NCBI RefSeq assembly: GCF_020386615.1
Contig: NZ_CP077769.1
Coordinates: 930,001-994,000, forward strand
Origin: Chitinophaga pendula
GTDB taxonomy: Bacteria > Bacteroidota > Bacteroidia > Chitinophagales > Chitinophagaceae
Direction of reading: 5' to 3'
Length of the DNA: 64,000 nucleotides
The notes beneath the pieces are model-generated. The model did no database searches and was not told the DNA's origin. It saw only the letters and a list, made by a program, of their open reading frames with translations. Every line of letters starts with the position of its first letter. Position 1 is the first letter of the stretch. This document shows positions 18,310 to 27,319 of this stretch, piece after piece. Both the position numbers and the translations under genes were made by a program.

Positions 18310-18777
18310 ATGACCAGACAGGAAAAGATTGATTTCAAAAACAAACTGAAAAAAGTTGGAGAACTATTGATCACCGAACGCATAGCAATAACTAAAGCTG
18401 CGATAGACAACGCTCAGGAAGCAGCTAATAGTGAAGGCAAAAGTTCGGCAGGGGATAAATACGAAACAGGTAGGGCCATGAGCCATTTGGAGAAAGACAT
18501 GTTTGCCAGGCAACAGGCAGAGAACGTCAAGGAGCTGGATCAGCTACAAAAAATAAATACGAATATTATTTATACAACAGCTCAGGCCGGTGCTTTTATA
18601 CAATGCTCCGACTATTCATTTTTCATTGCAACAGGTCTGGGTAAACAATTGGTGGATGAACAACTGGTATTTTTCCTTTCCCCTTACGCAGCCCTGGCAA
18701 AATTATTACTTCCTATGAAGGCAGGAGAGCGCTTCACCTTTAATAAGAAAGATATAGTGATCCTGGAAATCTATTAA
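18310..18777 (+). CDS. GreA/GreB C-terminal-domain-like protein
   Basis: I prefer the ATG at 18310 (MTRQEKIDFKNKLKKVGEL), giving 155 residues. A helical N-terminal region with the pattern NSEGKSSAGDKYETGRAM is followed by a compact beta domain (AFIQCSDYSFFIATGLGK ... FFLSPYAALAKLLLPMKAGERFTFN) ending in ILEIY. The second half matches the GreA/GreB C-terminal fold (SPxxxLAKxLLxxKxGDxF). The N-terminal coiled-coil hairpin of true Gre factors is not clearly present, so RNA-polymerase binding is possible but transcript cleavage is doubtful. Such proteins are often misannotated as acyl-carrier-protein synthases. Confidence 0.6.
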   Translation: MTRQEKIDFKNKLKKVGELLITERIAITKAAIDNAQEAANSEGKSSAGDKYETGRAMSHLEKDMFARQQAENVKELDQLQKINTNIIYTTAQAGAFIQCSDYSFFIATGLGKQLVDEQLVFFLSPYAALAKLLLPMKAGERFTFNKKDIVILEIY

Positions 18778-18799
18778 AGCAGTCACCTGGGTATCGTAG

Positions 18800-20455
18800 T
18801 TAGCGGTTATTCCATATAGATTTTACTGTAAATACCTCGAGGTTTTTAATATCGATATTGTTGCCCCAAAAGTGGAAACCCTCCTGATTGTTTAGTTCCG
18901 GTTTGCGCTCCATAGAATAGGAATAAGCGCCCCCATCTATGAATACTTCGATAGAAGTGTTGTCTATGTAAATGTCAGCAGTAAGCTCCATACTGGTCAT
19001 ATCTTCCGGTGAGTAGAATAGGCCATTTAGCAGATTGAAATTCATATCATAGCCCACAATCCGCTGACCAAAAAGATTGAAGCCGGCATCGGTGGCATGG
19101 GATAACTTAAAGGTGGTTTTGATACGTAAGCAACTAGCGTTATAAAACTCCTTCATCCTTTGATTTGCATCACCGGATGTCAAGTTATTCCACTTTTTGA
19201 CCGGCTCAAACAATTGTACAGTTTCCCTGATAGGATTACTGAATAATCTTGGACCATTCCTGGTCGTACGCAGTTTTAGCTCCGTCGGCAGTAGCATCAT
19301 ACCGTTAAATGGCATACCCGGATGGGCAATACGGCCCCAACCTAGCTGGATCCTGCGGCCGTCCGCCGGAGGAATGTTGCTGTACGTCTGTGCAGCATAG
19401 ATGGTGCCCGCAGAGAAATAATATTTTCCGCCTTCAGGTGTAAAGCGCTTTCCATCAAAAGAACCTATCATATAAGTATTGGAGGCACCGTACATCACCC
19501 ACTTGGTATGGTTGGGGTCATCATCTACAGGAAGTTCAAACAGGTCCGGACATTCCCAGAATCCGGTGGTATGGCTTTCATATTTCCAATCCTTGAGATT
19601 GCCGGATGTATAGATCGAATGTCCATCCCGCTCGTTGAGCACCATTACCCAATGTTGGCCAGGTTGGTACCAGAATACTCTTGGATCACGGGTATCCTTA
19701 CTGTTCCATTTTTCTTTCGAATTGATTACTGGGTTTTTAGCATACTTCACCCAGGTACGACCTTTGTCCAGGCTGTAGGCAATACATTGGATCTGCCGGT
19801 CAGGATTATCCACCGTATAGGCTGCTACCATTGCCGGAATACCAGGTTTCCCAAATCCGGACGTATTATCATAATCGATCACGGCAGAACCGGAGAACAT
19901 AGTGCCAAGTTTGTCAGGATGTAACGCTACAGATAGTTCCTCCCAGTGTATCAGGTCTTTACTAATTGCGTGTCCCCATGACATGTTCTCCCATTCCTTC
20001 TCATAAGGATTGTGTTGATAGAACAAGTGGTATTCCCCTTCATAAAATATCAGGCCGTTGGGATCATTCACCCAGCCACGCCGGGTGGTGAAATGAAACT
20101 GTGGACGGTTGTATTCCTGGTATAAGGAATCCTGTCCGGCTATTTTATCATCCTGATAAATCTTGTTTAAGCCAGCCTGGTCGCCTTCATAACTGATCTT
20201 GATAGTTTTACCCTTGTAAGCCGTCATATCAGTAAACACCCAGTATTCAGGTGCTCCACCCGTCAATCTGATCTTAAATGATCTCTCTTCCTCACCGCTG
20301 GCGCCTAATTTCATCATCTTTCGTTCCTCTTTTTGAGATATCGGGAAGTTGAGATAGCGTTTGGTGATTTTCATGGTAATATCTGCTGCTGAAACGTTAT
20401 TCCAGCTAAATAGCAGTGCATATGTCAGGATCGTGTTTATGGTTGATTTTATCAT
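18800..20455 (-). CDS. Glycoside hydrolase family 32 (levanase/inulinase-type)
   Basis: The start at 20455 (MIKSTINTILTYALLF) gives a signal peptide and a 551-residue secreted enzyme. An unusual N-terminal beta domain of about 100 residues precedes the propeller. The GH32 catalytic triad is visible as the nucleophile Asp in RGWVNDPNGL, the stabiliser in TRDPRVFW, and the acid Glu in FWECPDLFEL. The C-terminal beta-sandwich is present, with IDGGAYSYSMERKP. It probably hydrolyses fructans or sucrose-type beta-fructosides. No SusC/D pair or fructokinase is nearby, so it is an isolated enzyme. Confidence 0.9.
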   Translation of the reverse strand: MIKSTINTILTYALLFSWNNVSAADITMKITKRYLNFPISQKEERKMMKLGASGEEERSFKIRLTGGAPEYWVFTDMTAYKGKTIKISYEGDQAGLNKIYQDDKIAGQDSLYQEYNRPQFHFTTRRGWVNDPNGLIFYEGEYHLFYQHNPYEKEWENMSWGHAISKDLIHWEELSVALHPDKLGTMFSGSAVIDYDNTSGFGKPGIPAMVAAYTVDNPDRQIQCIAYSLDKGRTWVKYAKNPVINSKEKWNSKDTRDPRVFWYQPGQHWVMVLNERDGHSIYTSGNLKDWKYESHTTGFWECPDLFELPVDDDPNHTKWVMYGASNTYMIGSFDGKRFTPEGGKYYFSAGTIYAAQTYSNIPPADGRRIQLGWGRIAHPGMPFNGMMLLPTELKLRTTRNGPRLFSNPIRETVQLFEPVKKWNNLTSGDANQRMKEFYNASCLRIKTTFKLSHATDAGFNLFGQRIVGYDMNFNLLNGLFYSPEDMTSMELTADIYIDNTSIEVFIDGGAYSYSMERKPELNNQEGFHFWGNNIDIKNLEVFTVKSIWNNR

Positions 20456-20705
20456 GCTATTAATAACCTTTTTATCTTTATATAGACCCCGTTTATCGGG
20501 GTCAAGCATTGGACGGTGAATAGATGTGCCGCCTTACCTTTTCTATAGTAAAATACACATTCATAATTTGTACTGCAATACCTTATAATTAGACTATAAC
20601 ATTGGCCGTAAAGCCCCTTTTTTTGTCCTGAATACCCTAGGGGAATTTAGTGCTGTCAACTATTTTTGATTTATACGCCAGATTATCAAAACAAAAATCA
20701 AAACA

Positions 20706-21272
20706 ATGAGAACGGTAACATTCGGTATAAACATCAGCATAGATGGCTACTGCGATCATACCAGTTTTAATCCTAGTGAGGAGGTGCTTGATTATTTCAC
20801 GGATATGATGGACGATGTAGACCTTGTTTTTTTCGGTCGTGTCATGTATCAACTGATGTTCCCTTATTGGAATGAGGTGGCAAAGGATCAATCCGGAACA
20901 CCGGCCGAAAATAGGTTTGCACAGAAGTTTAGCAATATCGATCGGGTGGTTGTTTCACAATCATTGAATGGCGATCAAAAAACAAAGATTATTCGTAGCC
21001 ATCCTGCAGAAGCACTTCTAAAGCTAAAACAGCAACCCGGAAAGAAAATATTAGTAGACACCATAAGCATGCTGCCTGTATTAATTGCAGCAGGACTCAT
21101 TGATGAATTTAAGCTGGTCGTTCATCCGGCAATCATAGGAAAGGGAAGACCATTGCTGGATGTAGGAAGCCTTGAAGAGAAACTCGATTTGAAGTTGGTG
21201 GATACAATACATTTTAATTCGGGATCTATTGCACTTCATTACGTAAAACAAGGAAGAGAAATGAATGAATAG
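20706..21272 (+). CDS. Dihydrofolate-reductase-fold protein (RibD C-terminal type)
   Basis: This 188-residue cytoplasmic protein is of the RibD_C/DHFR-like family. It starts RTVTFGINISIDGYCD (the family's Ser-Leu-Asp-Gly position) and has the NADPH-site segment LVFFGRVMYQLM and the terminal strand block LIDEFKLVVHPAIIGKGRPLL. It is probably an NADPH-dependent reductase of unknown substrate; family members are not real folate enzymes. It is a single gene, not in a riboflavin cluster. Confidence 0.85.
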   Translation: MRTVTFGINISIDGYCDHTSFNPSEEVLDYFTDMMDDVDLVFFGRVMYQLMFPYWNEVAKDQSGTPAENRFAQKFSNIDRVVVSQSLNGDQKTKIIRSHPAEALLKLKQQPGKKILVDTISMLPVLIAAGLIDEFKLVVHPAIIGKGRPLLDVGSLEEKLDLKLVDTIHFNSGSIALHYVKQGREMNE

Positions 21273-21455
21273 CTTTGCTCTTAGAGGGTCTTTTTTTCAG
21301 CGTATACATAAATACGGAGATGCTTTGAACGTTTTCGTTTTCCGAGAGCATCTGTAACTCTGACTGCATGGAAGCAGGAAAAGTGATGCTTTGTGCTTGT
21401 TACTTGTGATTTTATTTTTATATTAGTATGGTCCGGCGTTAAAAACCTATACGAT

Positions 21456-22940
21456 ATGAAACCTTACTTTAGCGTACCCTACCCCAAAAAGCTTCAGACA
21501 ATATTAGTCCTGATTTTTCTACTATTTTATAGAACGGCCCAGGGCCAATCGAAAAAAAACGACATCGATATCTTTCTAAAAGGCATCATGAATTATTATA
21601 GCATACCAGGTATGCAGGTGGCAGTGATCAAACAAGGGAAAATTGTACATCTTTCTGCTTATGGAATGGCCAACGTACCCTTTTCGGTACCGGTTACTAC
21701 CAAAACATTGTTCCCGATTAACTCGTCAACCAAATGTTTTACCGGGATAGCTATCATGCAGTTGGTCGAAGCCGGAAAAATTAAGCTGGATGACGCTGCC
21801 ACAAAATATCTGGAAGATCTGCCGGAAGCATGGCGAACAATTACCGTAAGACAGTTGCTTACGCATACTTCTGGACTCCCTGATATTGTAGACGGCGATA
21901 GCGGGAAAATGATAGCAGAAGGCGAAGACAGTATCGCGTTGCAGCAAGTAAAAAAAATGCCGCTACGTTTTCTGCCAGGCGAAAGGTCAGAATACAACCA
22001 AACAAACTATGTTTTACTAGGGCAGATGATCGAACGTATTTCTGGTAAGCCGTTCACTTCTTTTATAGAGCAGGGGCAGTTTGTGCCGGCTAATCTGACA
22101 CAGAGCCGTTTTGGTGATTCCCATGACGTAGTACCTGGCATGACCGAAATTTATTCTTATAAATACAACAGGAACGGTATATGGAGACGAAGTGCTGCAT
22201 TAAAGCATGTCTTTGAAGAATTTGCACTTATCACAAGGCCGGCTGCAGGTATCAACAGCACAGCAGGTGAAATAGCACAGTGGATGATAGCACTGCTTGA
22301 TGAAAAGTTTATCAATAAGATATCACTCCAGACAATGTGGGCTCCGGTCTCTCATACTGATGGTTCTTTGGCACCAAGAGCGCTTGGCTGGTCCGTAAGC
22401 GGTAATGGGCAACATCCCGCTGTGTCAGGAAGTGGAGGTATGCGCTCCGCATTTTCCTATTATACTAACGAAAAAGTGGGAGTCATCATTCTTACCAATT
22501 TACGCGGTGCTAACCCGGAAAGATTTATCGAACAGGTAGCCGGGTTTTATATTCCGCAGTTACACCCCTATACAGGGAATACGTTGCAGCCTGCTGTGAG
22601 AGCAATGCATCAACAACTGCTCGAAAAGGGCTTCGGAGAAATAACCCATGTATATGCTGATCTAAAGCGAAAAAATGCGGAATTTAAACTTACTGAGTAT
22701 GCGGTAAACGACTGGGGTTATATGTTGTTGTATACCGGACATATACATGAAGCCATCGAAGTACTGCAGCTGAATGTTCAGCTTTACTCCGGATCAGCTA
22801 ACGTGTATGACAGTTTGGGAGAAGCTTATATGGTGATGGGGAATAAGAAAAAAGCCATCGAGCATTATACTCGTAGTCTGCAGCGTCAACCGGGAAATGA
22901 ACATGTAAAAAAACAGCTACAGATACTGCAAGGACGGTAA
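21456..22940 (+). CDS. Beta-lactamase-fold serine hydrolase with C-terminal TPR (second copy of the architecture)
   Basis: The start at 21456 gives an N-terminal signal (LVLIFLLFYRTAQGQ) and 494 residues. The SxxK motif is Ser90-Ser-Thr-Lys93. The second motif reads YNQ instead of YxN (SEYNQTNYVLLG), a substitution I recall in several environmental relatives, so activity is still likely. A GSGGM block replaces the third-motif HGG. The C-terminal third holds TPR units (WGYMLLYTGHIHEAIEVLQLN, DSLGEAYMVMGNKKKAIEHY). It shares its layout with the gene at 16596. A terminator follows. Confidence 0.82.
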   Translation: MKPYFSVPYPKKLQTILVLIFLLFYRTAQGQSKKNDIDIFLKGIMNYYSIPGMQVAVIKQGKIVHLSAYGMANVPFSVPVTTKTLFPINSSTKCFTGIAIMQLVEAGKIKLDDAATKYLEDLPEAWRTITVRQLLTHTSGLPDIVDGDSGKMIAEGEDSIALQQVKKMPLRFLPGERSEYNQTNYVLLGQMIERISGKPFTSFIEQGQFVPANLTQSRFGDSHDVVPGMTEIYSYKYNRNGIWRRSAALKHVFEEFALITRPAAGINSTAGEIAQWMIALLDEKFINKISLQTMWAPVSHTDGSLAPRALGWSVSGNGQHPAVSGSGGMRSAFSYYTNEKVGVIILTNLRGANPERFIEQVAGFYIPQLHPYTGNTLQPAVRAMHQQLLEKGFGEITHVYADLKRKNAEFKLTEYAVNDWGYMLLYTGHIHEAIEVLQLNVQLYSGSANVYDSLGEAYMVMGNKKKAIEHYTRSLQRQPGNEHVKKQLQILQGR

Positions 22941-23006
22941 TAAGCAGATAGCGATGTTGCTATACAGAAGAAAATATGTCAGAATACGCGTTGAAGTAAT
23001 TTTAAC

Positions 23007-23045
23007 AAAAAAGCCTTTCAAGTTAAACTTGAAAGGCTTTTAATT
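23007..23045. terminator. Intrinsic terminator after serine hydrolase
   Basis: A stem AAGCCTTTCAAGTT/AACTTGAAAGGCTT with A-run and T-run flanks. It separates the serine hydrolase from the AT-rich ATPase/HNH module. Confidence 0.85.
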
Positions 23046-23185
23046 TGTACTGGGGAAGGGGGAAATATCTAACCAACTTGTGAAGGATATAATGAATTTT
23101 AATGATATTACATGGTAATTTCGACTAAAAAACGGAATTGGATATTTTAAGTTACCTTTATAATAGAAATTTGAAATACTATAGG

Positions 23186-24700
23186 ATGAAAATCAATAAA
23201 TTAAGTATAAGAAACTTTCGATGTTTTGAGGATCTAGTTGTCGATTTTAGCCCAGACCATAATTTACATGTAATTATCGCACCTAATATGGTGGGTAAAT
23301 CTGCTTTAATTAAGGCAGTGAGGATTGCGGCTAGCTCATATTTGAGGAAAATTATTCGGGGAGGAGCCAGAAACATCAGTAATGTTGACCACAGAGTAAT
23401 TGGCAATAATCCTTTTACGGATATTGCACGTGAGTGTTCTATCTCAACTGCTGCAGAGGTACTTAATTGGAATGGGAGAACATGGGAAACGTCAACTTTT
23501 GAGTGGAGGATTTATCGTGAGAATACAATAAATACTAAGACTAAGTATGAAAGTTTAACGAGTAATGATCTAGATAATGCGGTCATTCGCACATATGATA
23601 GAGTCATTGAGAAAAATGAGAAGTATTTGCCGCTTCTACTGTACGTTGGTACTGAATATATACATCAACCACATGCACAAACAGATACATTAGATTTAGA
23701 TGGTAGTGCACAACAAGGTTATTGGTATTGTTTTGAAGAGAAAAGTATGGAAAATTATGTGTTTGATTGGCTAAAAATAATGAATGATACCTTGGATGAG
23801 CAAAAAGAAAAGAGCAATGCAGATATTCTTTACGGAGATCTACCTAAATTATTTTTGGAATGTTTCGAAGAAATTATAAAAAAGATTTTTCCAGATGAAA
23901 TCATTGGAGTTCAATTCTTAAAAAAGAGAGTTACTAGCCAAACCCGGCCTAGAGAAGCTAATAAAGAAAGAGAAATTAAGGTAAAAAATGAAAGCATAAT
24001 TACTTTCCGATTCGCAAATGATGAGGTAAGGACATATGAAATGCTATCAGATGGATATAGATATCTTGTTCTTCTAGCTGGTGAGATTATTACTAGAAGT
24101 CTTCTTTTAAACAAGCATTTATCAACAGAAGTAGCTGACATTACAAACGGTATTGTACTAATTGATGAGTTTGGGATACATTTACATCCAGAGCTTCAAA
24201 TGTCAGCACTTCAAAGATTGAAAGCTGCTTTTCCCAATATTCAATTCATAATATCAACGCACTCGCCATTACTATTAAACGGATTAAAAAAAGAGCAAGT
24301 TCATATACTAGAGGTAGATGGAAATAGTCAAAGGATTATCAGAAATGCAAGTCAAGACGTAATTGGTTTAGGCGCGGAAGGTATACTTAAAGATATTTTT
24401 GGTATGACATCGACCCTTGATGATATTAGCCGTAAATGGGCTCAGGATTACCGAGAACTTTTTTTGAAGAAGACTTCAATGGGGTTGACCGAAATAGAGA
24501 GCGATGAGTTCAAACAGTTAGGCGAGAATCTATCTGAGATTTCACTTTCTCCAGAGATAGACAGTGTAGACATTCAAGACCCTCTTTATCAGAGATTCAA
24601 AATGTATATTAATAGAGAAAAGACCCTGAAAGGGAAGAATCCTTCTGAAATTACTGAGGATGAAATGGAAAAAATAATTAAGGAAATAATAAAAGGATAG
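23186..24700 (+). CDS. SMC/ABC-like AAA ATPase, probable PtuA of a Septu-like defence module
   Basis: I start at 23186 (MKINKLSIRNFRCFEDL), the usual opening of RecF/AAA_21-type ATPases; 504 residues. Walker A is APNMVGKS (residues 32-39), with Ala for the first Gly. The ABC signature region reads LSDGYRYLVLLAGE. Walker B is IVLIDEFGIHLHP (Asp327-Glu328) and the switch His is in ISTHSP (His359). A helical C-terminal extension of about 130 residues follows. The partner gene starts 13 bp downstream and encodes an HNH-like protein, the gene pair of Septu (PtuA-PtuB). Base composition and codon choice (many TTA, ATA, AAT codons) are clearly more AT-rich than the neighbours, which suggests horizontal transfer. 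Confidence 0.72.
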   Translation: MKINKLSIRNFRCFEDLVVDFSPDHNLHVIIAPNMVGKSALIKAVRIAASSYLRKIIRGGARNISNVDHRVIGNNPFTDIARECSISTAAEVLNWNGRTWETSTFEWRIYRENTINTKTKYESLTSNDLDNAVIRTYDRVIEKNEKYLPLLLYVGTEYIHQPHAQTDTLDLDGSAQQGYWYCFEEKSMENYVFDWLKIMNDTLDEQKEKSNADILYGDLPKLFLECFEEIIKKIFPDEIIGVQFLKKRVTSQTRPREANKEREIKVKNESIITFRFANDEVRTYEMLSDGYRYLVLLAGEIITRSLLLNKHLSTEVADITNGIVLIDEFGIHLHPELQMSALQRLKAAFPNIQFIISTHSPLLLNGLKKEQVHILEVDGNSQRIIRNASQDVIGLGAEGILKDIFGMTSTLDDISRKWAQDYRELFLKKTSMGLTEIESDEFKQLGENLSEISLSPEIDSVDIQDPLYQRFKMYINREKTLKGKNPSEITEDEMEKIIKEIIKG

Positions 24701-24713
24701 ATTACTTTAATCA

Positions 24714-25652
24714 ATGATTTACATTAAATATCCACTAATTAGTTTGGATTCCAATGTTGATTTAGTTACTTGGCATCAAACAGTTGATGCAAAAAAGGAT
24801 TGGAAATCTCTGCGTAGTTATTTAACGGCCCATTTGTCAGTACCGCATGACATACAAGATTTTAATCCAAAATGTTGGTATACTGAAATGGAACAGCTTG
24901 ACATTAACTCTCAGGACGTGGAACATTTTAGACCCAAAGACTTTTCAAAGCGTTTAACTACCTCCCATCGAACTAAAATTGAAAGAGAGATTGGTTATTC
25001 TGTTCCTGAAGATCTTGCTCAGATTCGTTACACTTGGTTAGAGCTCAACCATAATAACTATCGATTTACTACAGCATTGTCAAACAGAGGAGGTGGAAAG
25101 CATAGTGCCTTCCCTGTATTAACTGGAACAGCTAGACTTATTTCGCCAACATTACCGACAGGGACAAATGAGTTTCCTTTGTTGTTAGATCCTACTATAG
25201 AGCATGACGCAAATCAACTCTTGGTCATTCCGTCAGGAGAAATAATGCCAAAGGCGACCAAAATTGTTTTAACTGCAAATGACTTAGCCAACTACCAACA
25301 GGTATGGTATACTGAGCCAATTAATTTTCTCCGAAGTTGGGTTAGTATATTTGTTTATCGTCTAGATAATCCACATTTGATAAAAGGTCGCAAAATAGTT
25401 TTTTCAAAAGTTATCAATTTAACGAATGAGTTGGAGCAAGTGTTTGGTAAATCTCATGATGCGACAATATTTATCTGTAAAGAGATTCAGAGGTTAATTT
25501 CATCCTTTTCTCAATTTGCTTTGGCTGCCAGATGTGCACTATTATCTTATGACGGCAATAACTCAAGTAATGTGGAGACAGGAAAAAAGGTTCAACAGAT
25601 ACTTACAAGAATCTATGAAAATGTGATAGATAGAGAAAAGAATGCATTATGA
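24714..25652 (+). CDS. HNH-like nuclease, probable PtuB-type partner with altered zinc knuckle
   Basis: The product has 312 residues. The core pattern of PtuB/retron-associated HNH proteins is recognisable: C54-W-Y-T-E58, then D68-V-E-H71-F-R-P-K75, then WLELNHNNYRF, N124-R, K129 and F133-P134, then FPLLLDP. In typical relatives the first element is CxYCE and the second is a CxxCN before the Lys; here three of the four cysteines are replaced (Thr57, Thr and Ser before Asn124). The HNH histidine is kept. The start follows a GATTACTTTAATCA spacer 13 bp after the ATPase stop, so the two are cotranscribed. It may be a nuclease with another fold-stabilising solution, or an inactive toxin. Confidence 0.6.
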   Translation: MIYIKYPLISLDSNVDLVTWHQTVDAKKDWKSLRSYLTAHLSVPHDIQDFNPKCWYTEMEQLDINSQDVEHFRPKDFSKRLTTSHRTKIEREIGYSVPEDLAQIRYTWLELNHNNYRFTTALSNRGGGKHSAFPVLTGTARLISPTLPTGTNEFPLLLDPTIEHDANQLLVIPSGEIMPKATKIVLTANDLANYQQVWYTEPINFLRSWVSIFVYRLDNPHLIKGRKIVFSKVINLTNELEQVFGKSHDATIFICKEIQRLISSFSQFALAARCALLSYDGNNSSNVETGKKVQQILTRIYENVIDREKNAL

Positions 25653-25831
25653 TTAATATTTATATTTTAGTTAGTCACATTGATACCTTGATATGAAGAG
25701 ATTTGTTGAGTGAGTAACAACAGAAGTTTAATCTGCTATGACGTGATCTAACAGAATTCATCGGTATTGGTATACAAATGGTCCTAAAGCATTTAACGGA
25801 TTAAAAAGAATTGTCTAAACGAACTACAAAC

Positions 25832-25864
25832 AAAAAAGGCACCGCTTTCGCGATGCCTTTTAAA
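25832..25864 (-). terminator. Intrinsic terminator of the tRNA transcript
   Basis: On the minus strand, stem GGCATCGCG/CGGTGCC (with one G-U) is followed by T6. It lies 25 bp after the tRNA-Leu 3' end. Confidence 0.8.
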
Positions 25865-25888
25865 ATTTTCAGAGCGTCAGCTCTAGTG

Positions 25889-25974
25889 TACCCGGGACGG
25901 GAGTTGAACCCGTACAGCCATTGCTGGCCACTGGATTTTAAGTCCAGCGTGTCTACCAATTCCACCACCCGGGT
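25889..25974 (-). tRNA. tRNA-Leu (anticodon UAA)
   Basis: This is an 86-nt class II tRNA with a perfect 7-bp acceptor stem (ACCCGGG/CCCGGGT), discriminator A and no encoded CCA. The D-loop is GGTGGAATTGGTAGACAC-like, the anticodon stem is TGGACTTAAAATCCA with loop CTTAAAA, and the T-loop is GGGTTCAACTCCC. Its 3' end faces the AT-rich ATPase/HNH module. Confidence 0.96.
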
Positions 25975-26086
25975 GGCCCAAATGTGGTATTTAACATCCA
26001 CTATTAAGATAGTGAATTTAAATTCATCATCTGAAAGATGATCAAAAAAAAATTCCAAACTGCAACTGCAATTTGGAATCTCTAAG

Positions 26087-26162
<76 letters not shown>

Positions 26163-26315
26163 ATGTTTGTAAGAACTGTTCCCGTTTTTGTTGGGATTGC
26201 AAAGATAGGAAATGTTTTTAATCTGCCAACTTTTTCTAACAATTTTTTTCAACTAATCGCCTGATTAGTACCCCACTCCGTCAGCTGTAAAGAAAACGGA
26301 GGGGGCACATCACCA

Positions 26316-27176
26316 CTATTTGTAGTAGTCGTATCGATATTTGATAATACCCAATAACTCCCGTTTCTTACCATAACATTCCTCTTTATCCCGCAACCCC
26401 TGGGTATTGTATTGGTATTTCCAGATGGTATAGTCGGATGTTGTGCCGTTCACCGTTGTCATCTGTTGTAAGTTGCCCTTGCTGTCATATTCAAAAAGGT
26501 AGTCAGGCAACATGCGCTTTTTTACCGGGTGATAACGCAGCACATCGGTAAGACGACCGGCTGCATCATAGTTGTAATAGATACGCTGGGCATTAGTGCT
26601 TTTACCATACTGCTGTTCTTCGGTTACCTGGCCTTTCTCATTGGTCTTGAACAACACCAGGCTGCTGTCGCTGGAATTGGCGCCCTGCCGTTGTACCATG
26701 GACAGCAGGTGCCCTGCGGTATCGTACTGATAGGTCCTGTTTTCAGCAAAACGGAACTTATCATCCCGGGCTTGTGATACGGAGCGTACCTCCAGGAGAC
26801 GGCCACCCCCGTCGTAGCGGTATTGAATCGTTGTGATGCTGCTTTCCGTACTGTCCACAGTCTTGGTCAGCCGTCCCTGGCCACTGAAGGTGGACACCAT
26901 CACAGAAAATCCAGTAGAGCGGGAGCCGGTTACCGCACGCAGCTGCCGGTAGTCAGGTGTAAGCCGGCGCTCTCCGCGGAAGTCGTTGTCGGTATCCATA
27001 TTGGCATCCAGGCTTTGTACCAGCTGTACCTTTACTTTGGCAGCCTTTAACTGCTCCATGTTCTGAATGGTCAGCTGTGTATTGTGGATATCCTGCAGGT
27101 AAAATTGTGCCCGTAACACCGTGGTCTGTATCAACAATGCTACCACCAACAGTGGGATCATTTGCTTCTTTAACAT
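26316..27176 (-). CDS. Exported RHS/YD-repeat-containing protein
   Basis: This 286-residue protein has a signal peptide (IPLLVVALLIQTTVLRAQ). The second half is built of YD repeats: YRYDGGGRLLEV, YQYDTAGHLLSM, YNYDAAGRLTDV, FEYDSKGNLQQM and KYQYNTQGLRDK. Such repeats form a beta-solenoid or shell. At this length, without a toxin or core domain, it is more likely a structural or binding surface protein than a polymorphic toxin. It is a single gene. Confidence 0.8.
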   Translation of the reverse strand: MLKKQMIPLLVVALLIQTTVLRAQFYLQDIHNTQLTIQNMEQLKAAKVKVQLVQSLDANMDTDNDFRGERRLTPDYRQLRAVTGSRSTGFSVMVSTFSGQGRLTKTVDSTESSITTIQYRYDGGGRLLEVRSVSQARDDKFRFAENRTYQYDTAGHLLSMVQRQGANSSDSSLVLFKTNEKGQVTEEQQYGKSTNAQRIYYNYDAAGRLTDVLRYHPVKKRMLPDYLFEYDSKGNLQQMTTVNGTTSDYTIWKYQYNTQGLRDKEECYGKKRELLGIIKYRYDYYK

Positions 27177-27319
27177 AATAGGATCGGCTGACAGGGAACT
27201 GTTTTATCCTGTCAGGTACAAAAATACTAACGCAAAACCCATTTTAAAATTTTTGTAGATGTAGAACCAACTCGTTTTTTAGATTAAATTTAGCCCGGTT
27301 TTTATAACACCTATTGTCA

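Noticed and set aside
23047..23065. GTACTGGGGAAGGGGGA resembles the tRNA-Leu 3' end (GTACCCGGGACGGGAG) and could be a worn attachment site
   Set aside because: Only about 13 of 17 positions agree and the shared bases are mostly G-runs, so chance is likely.
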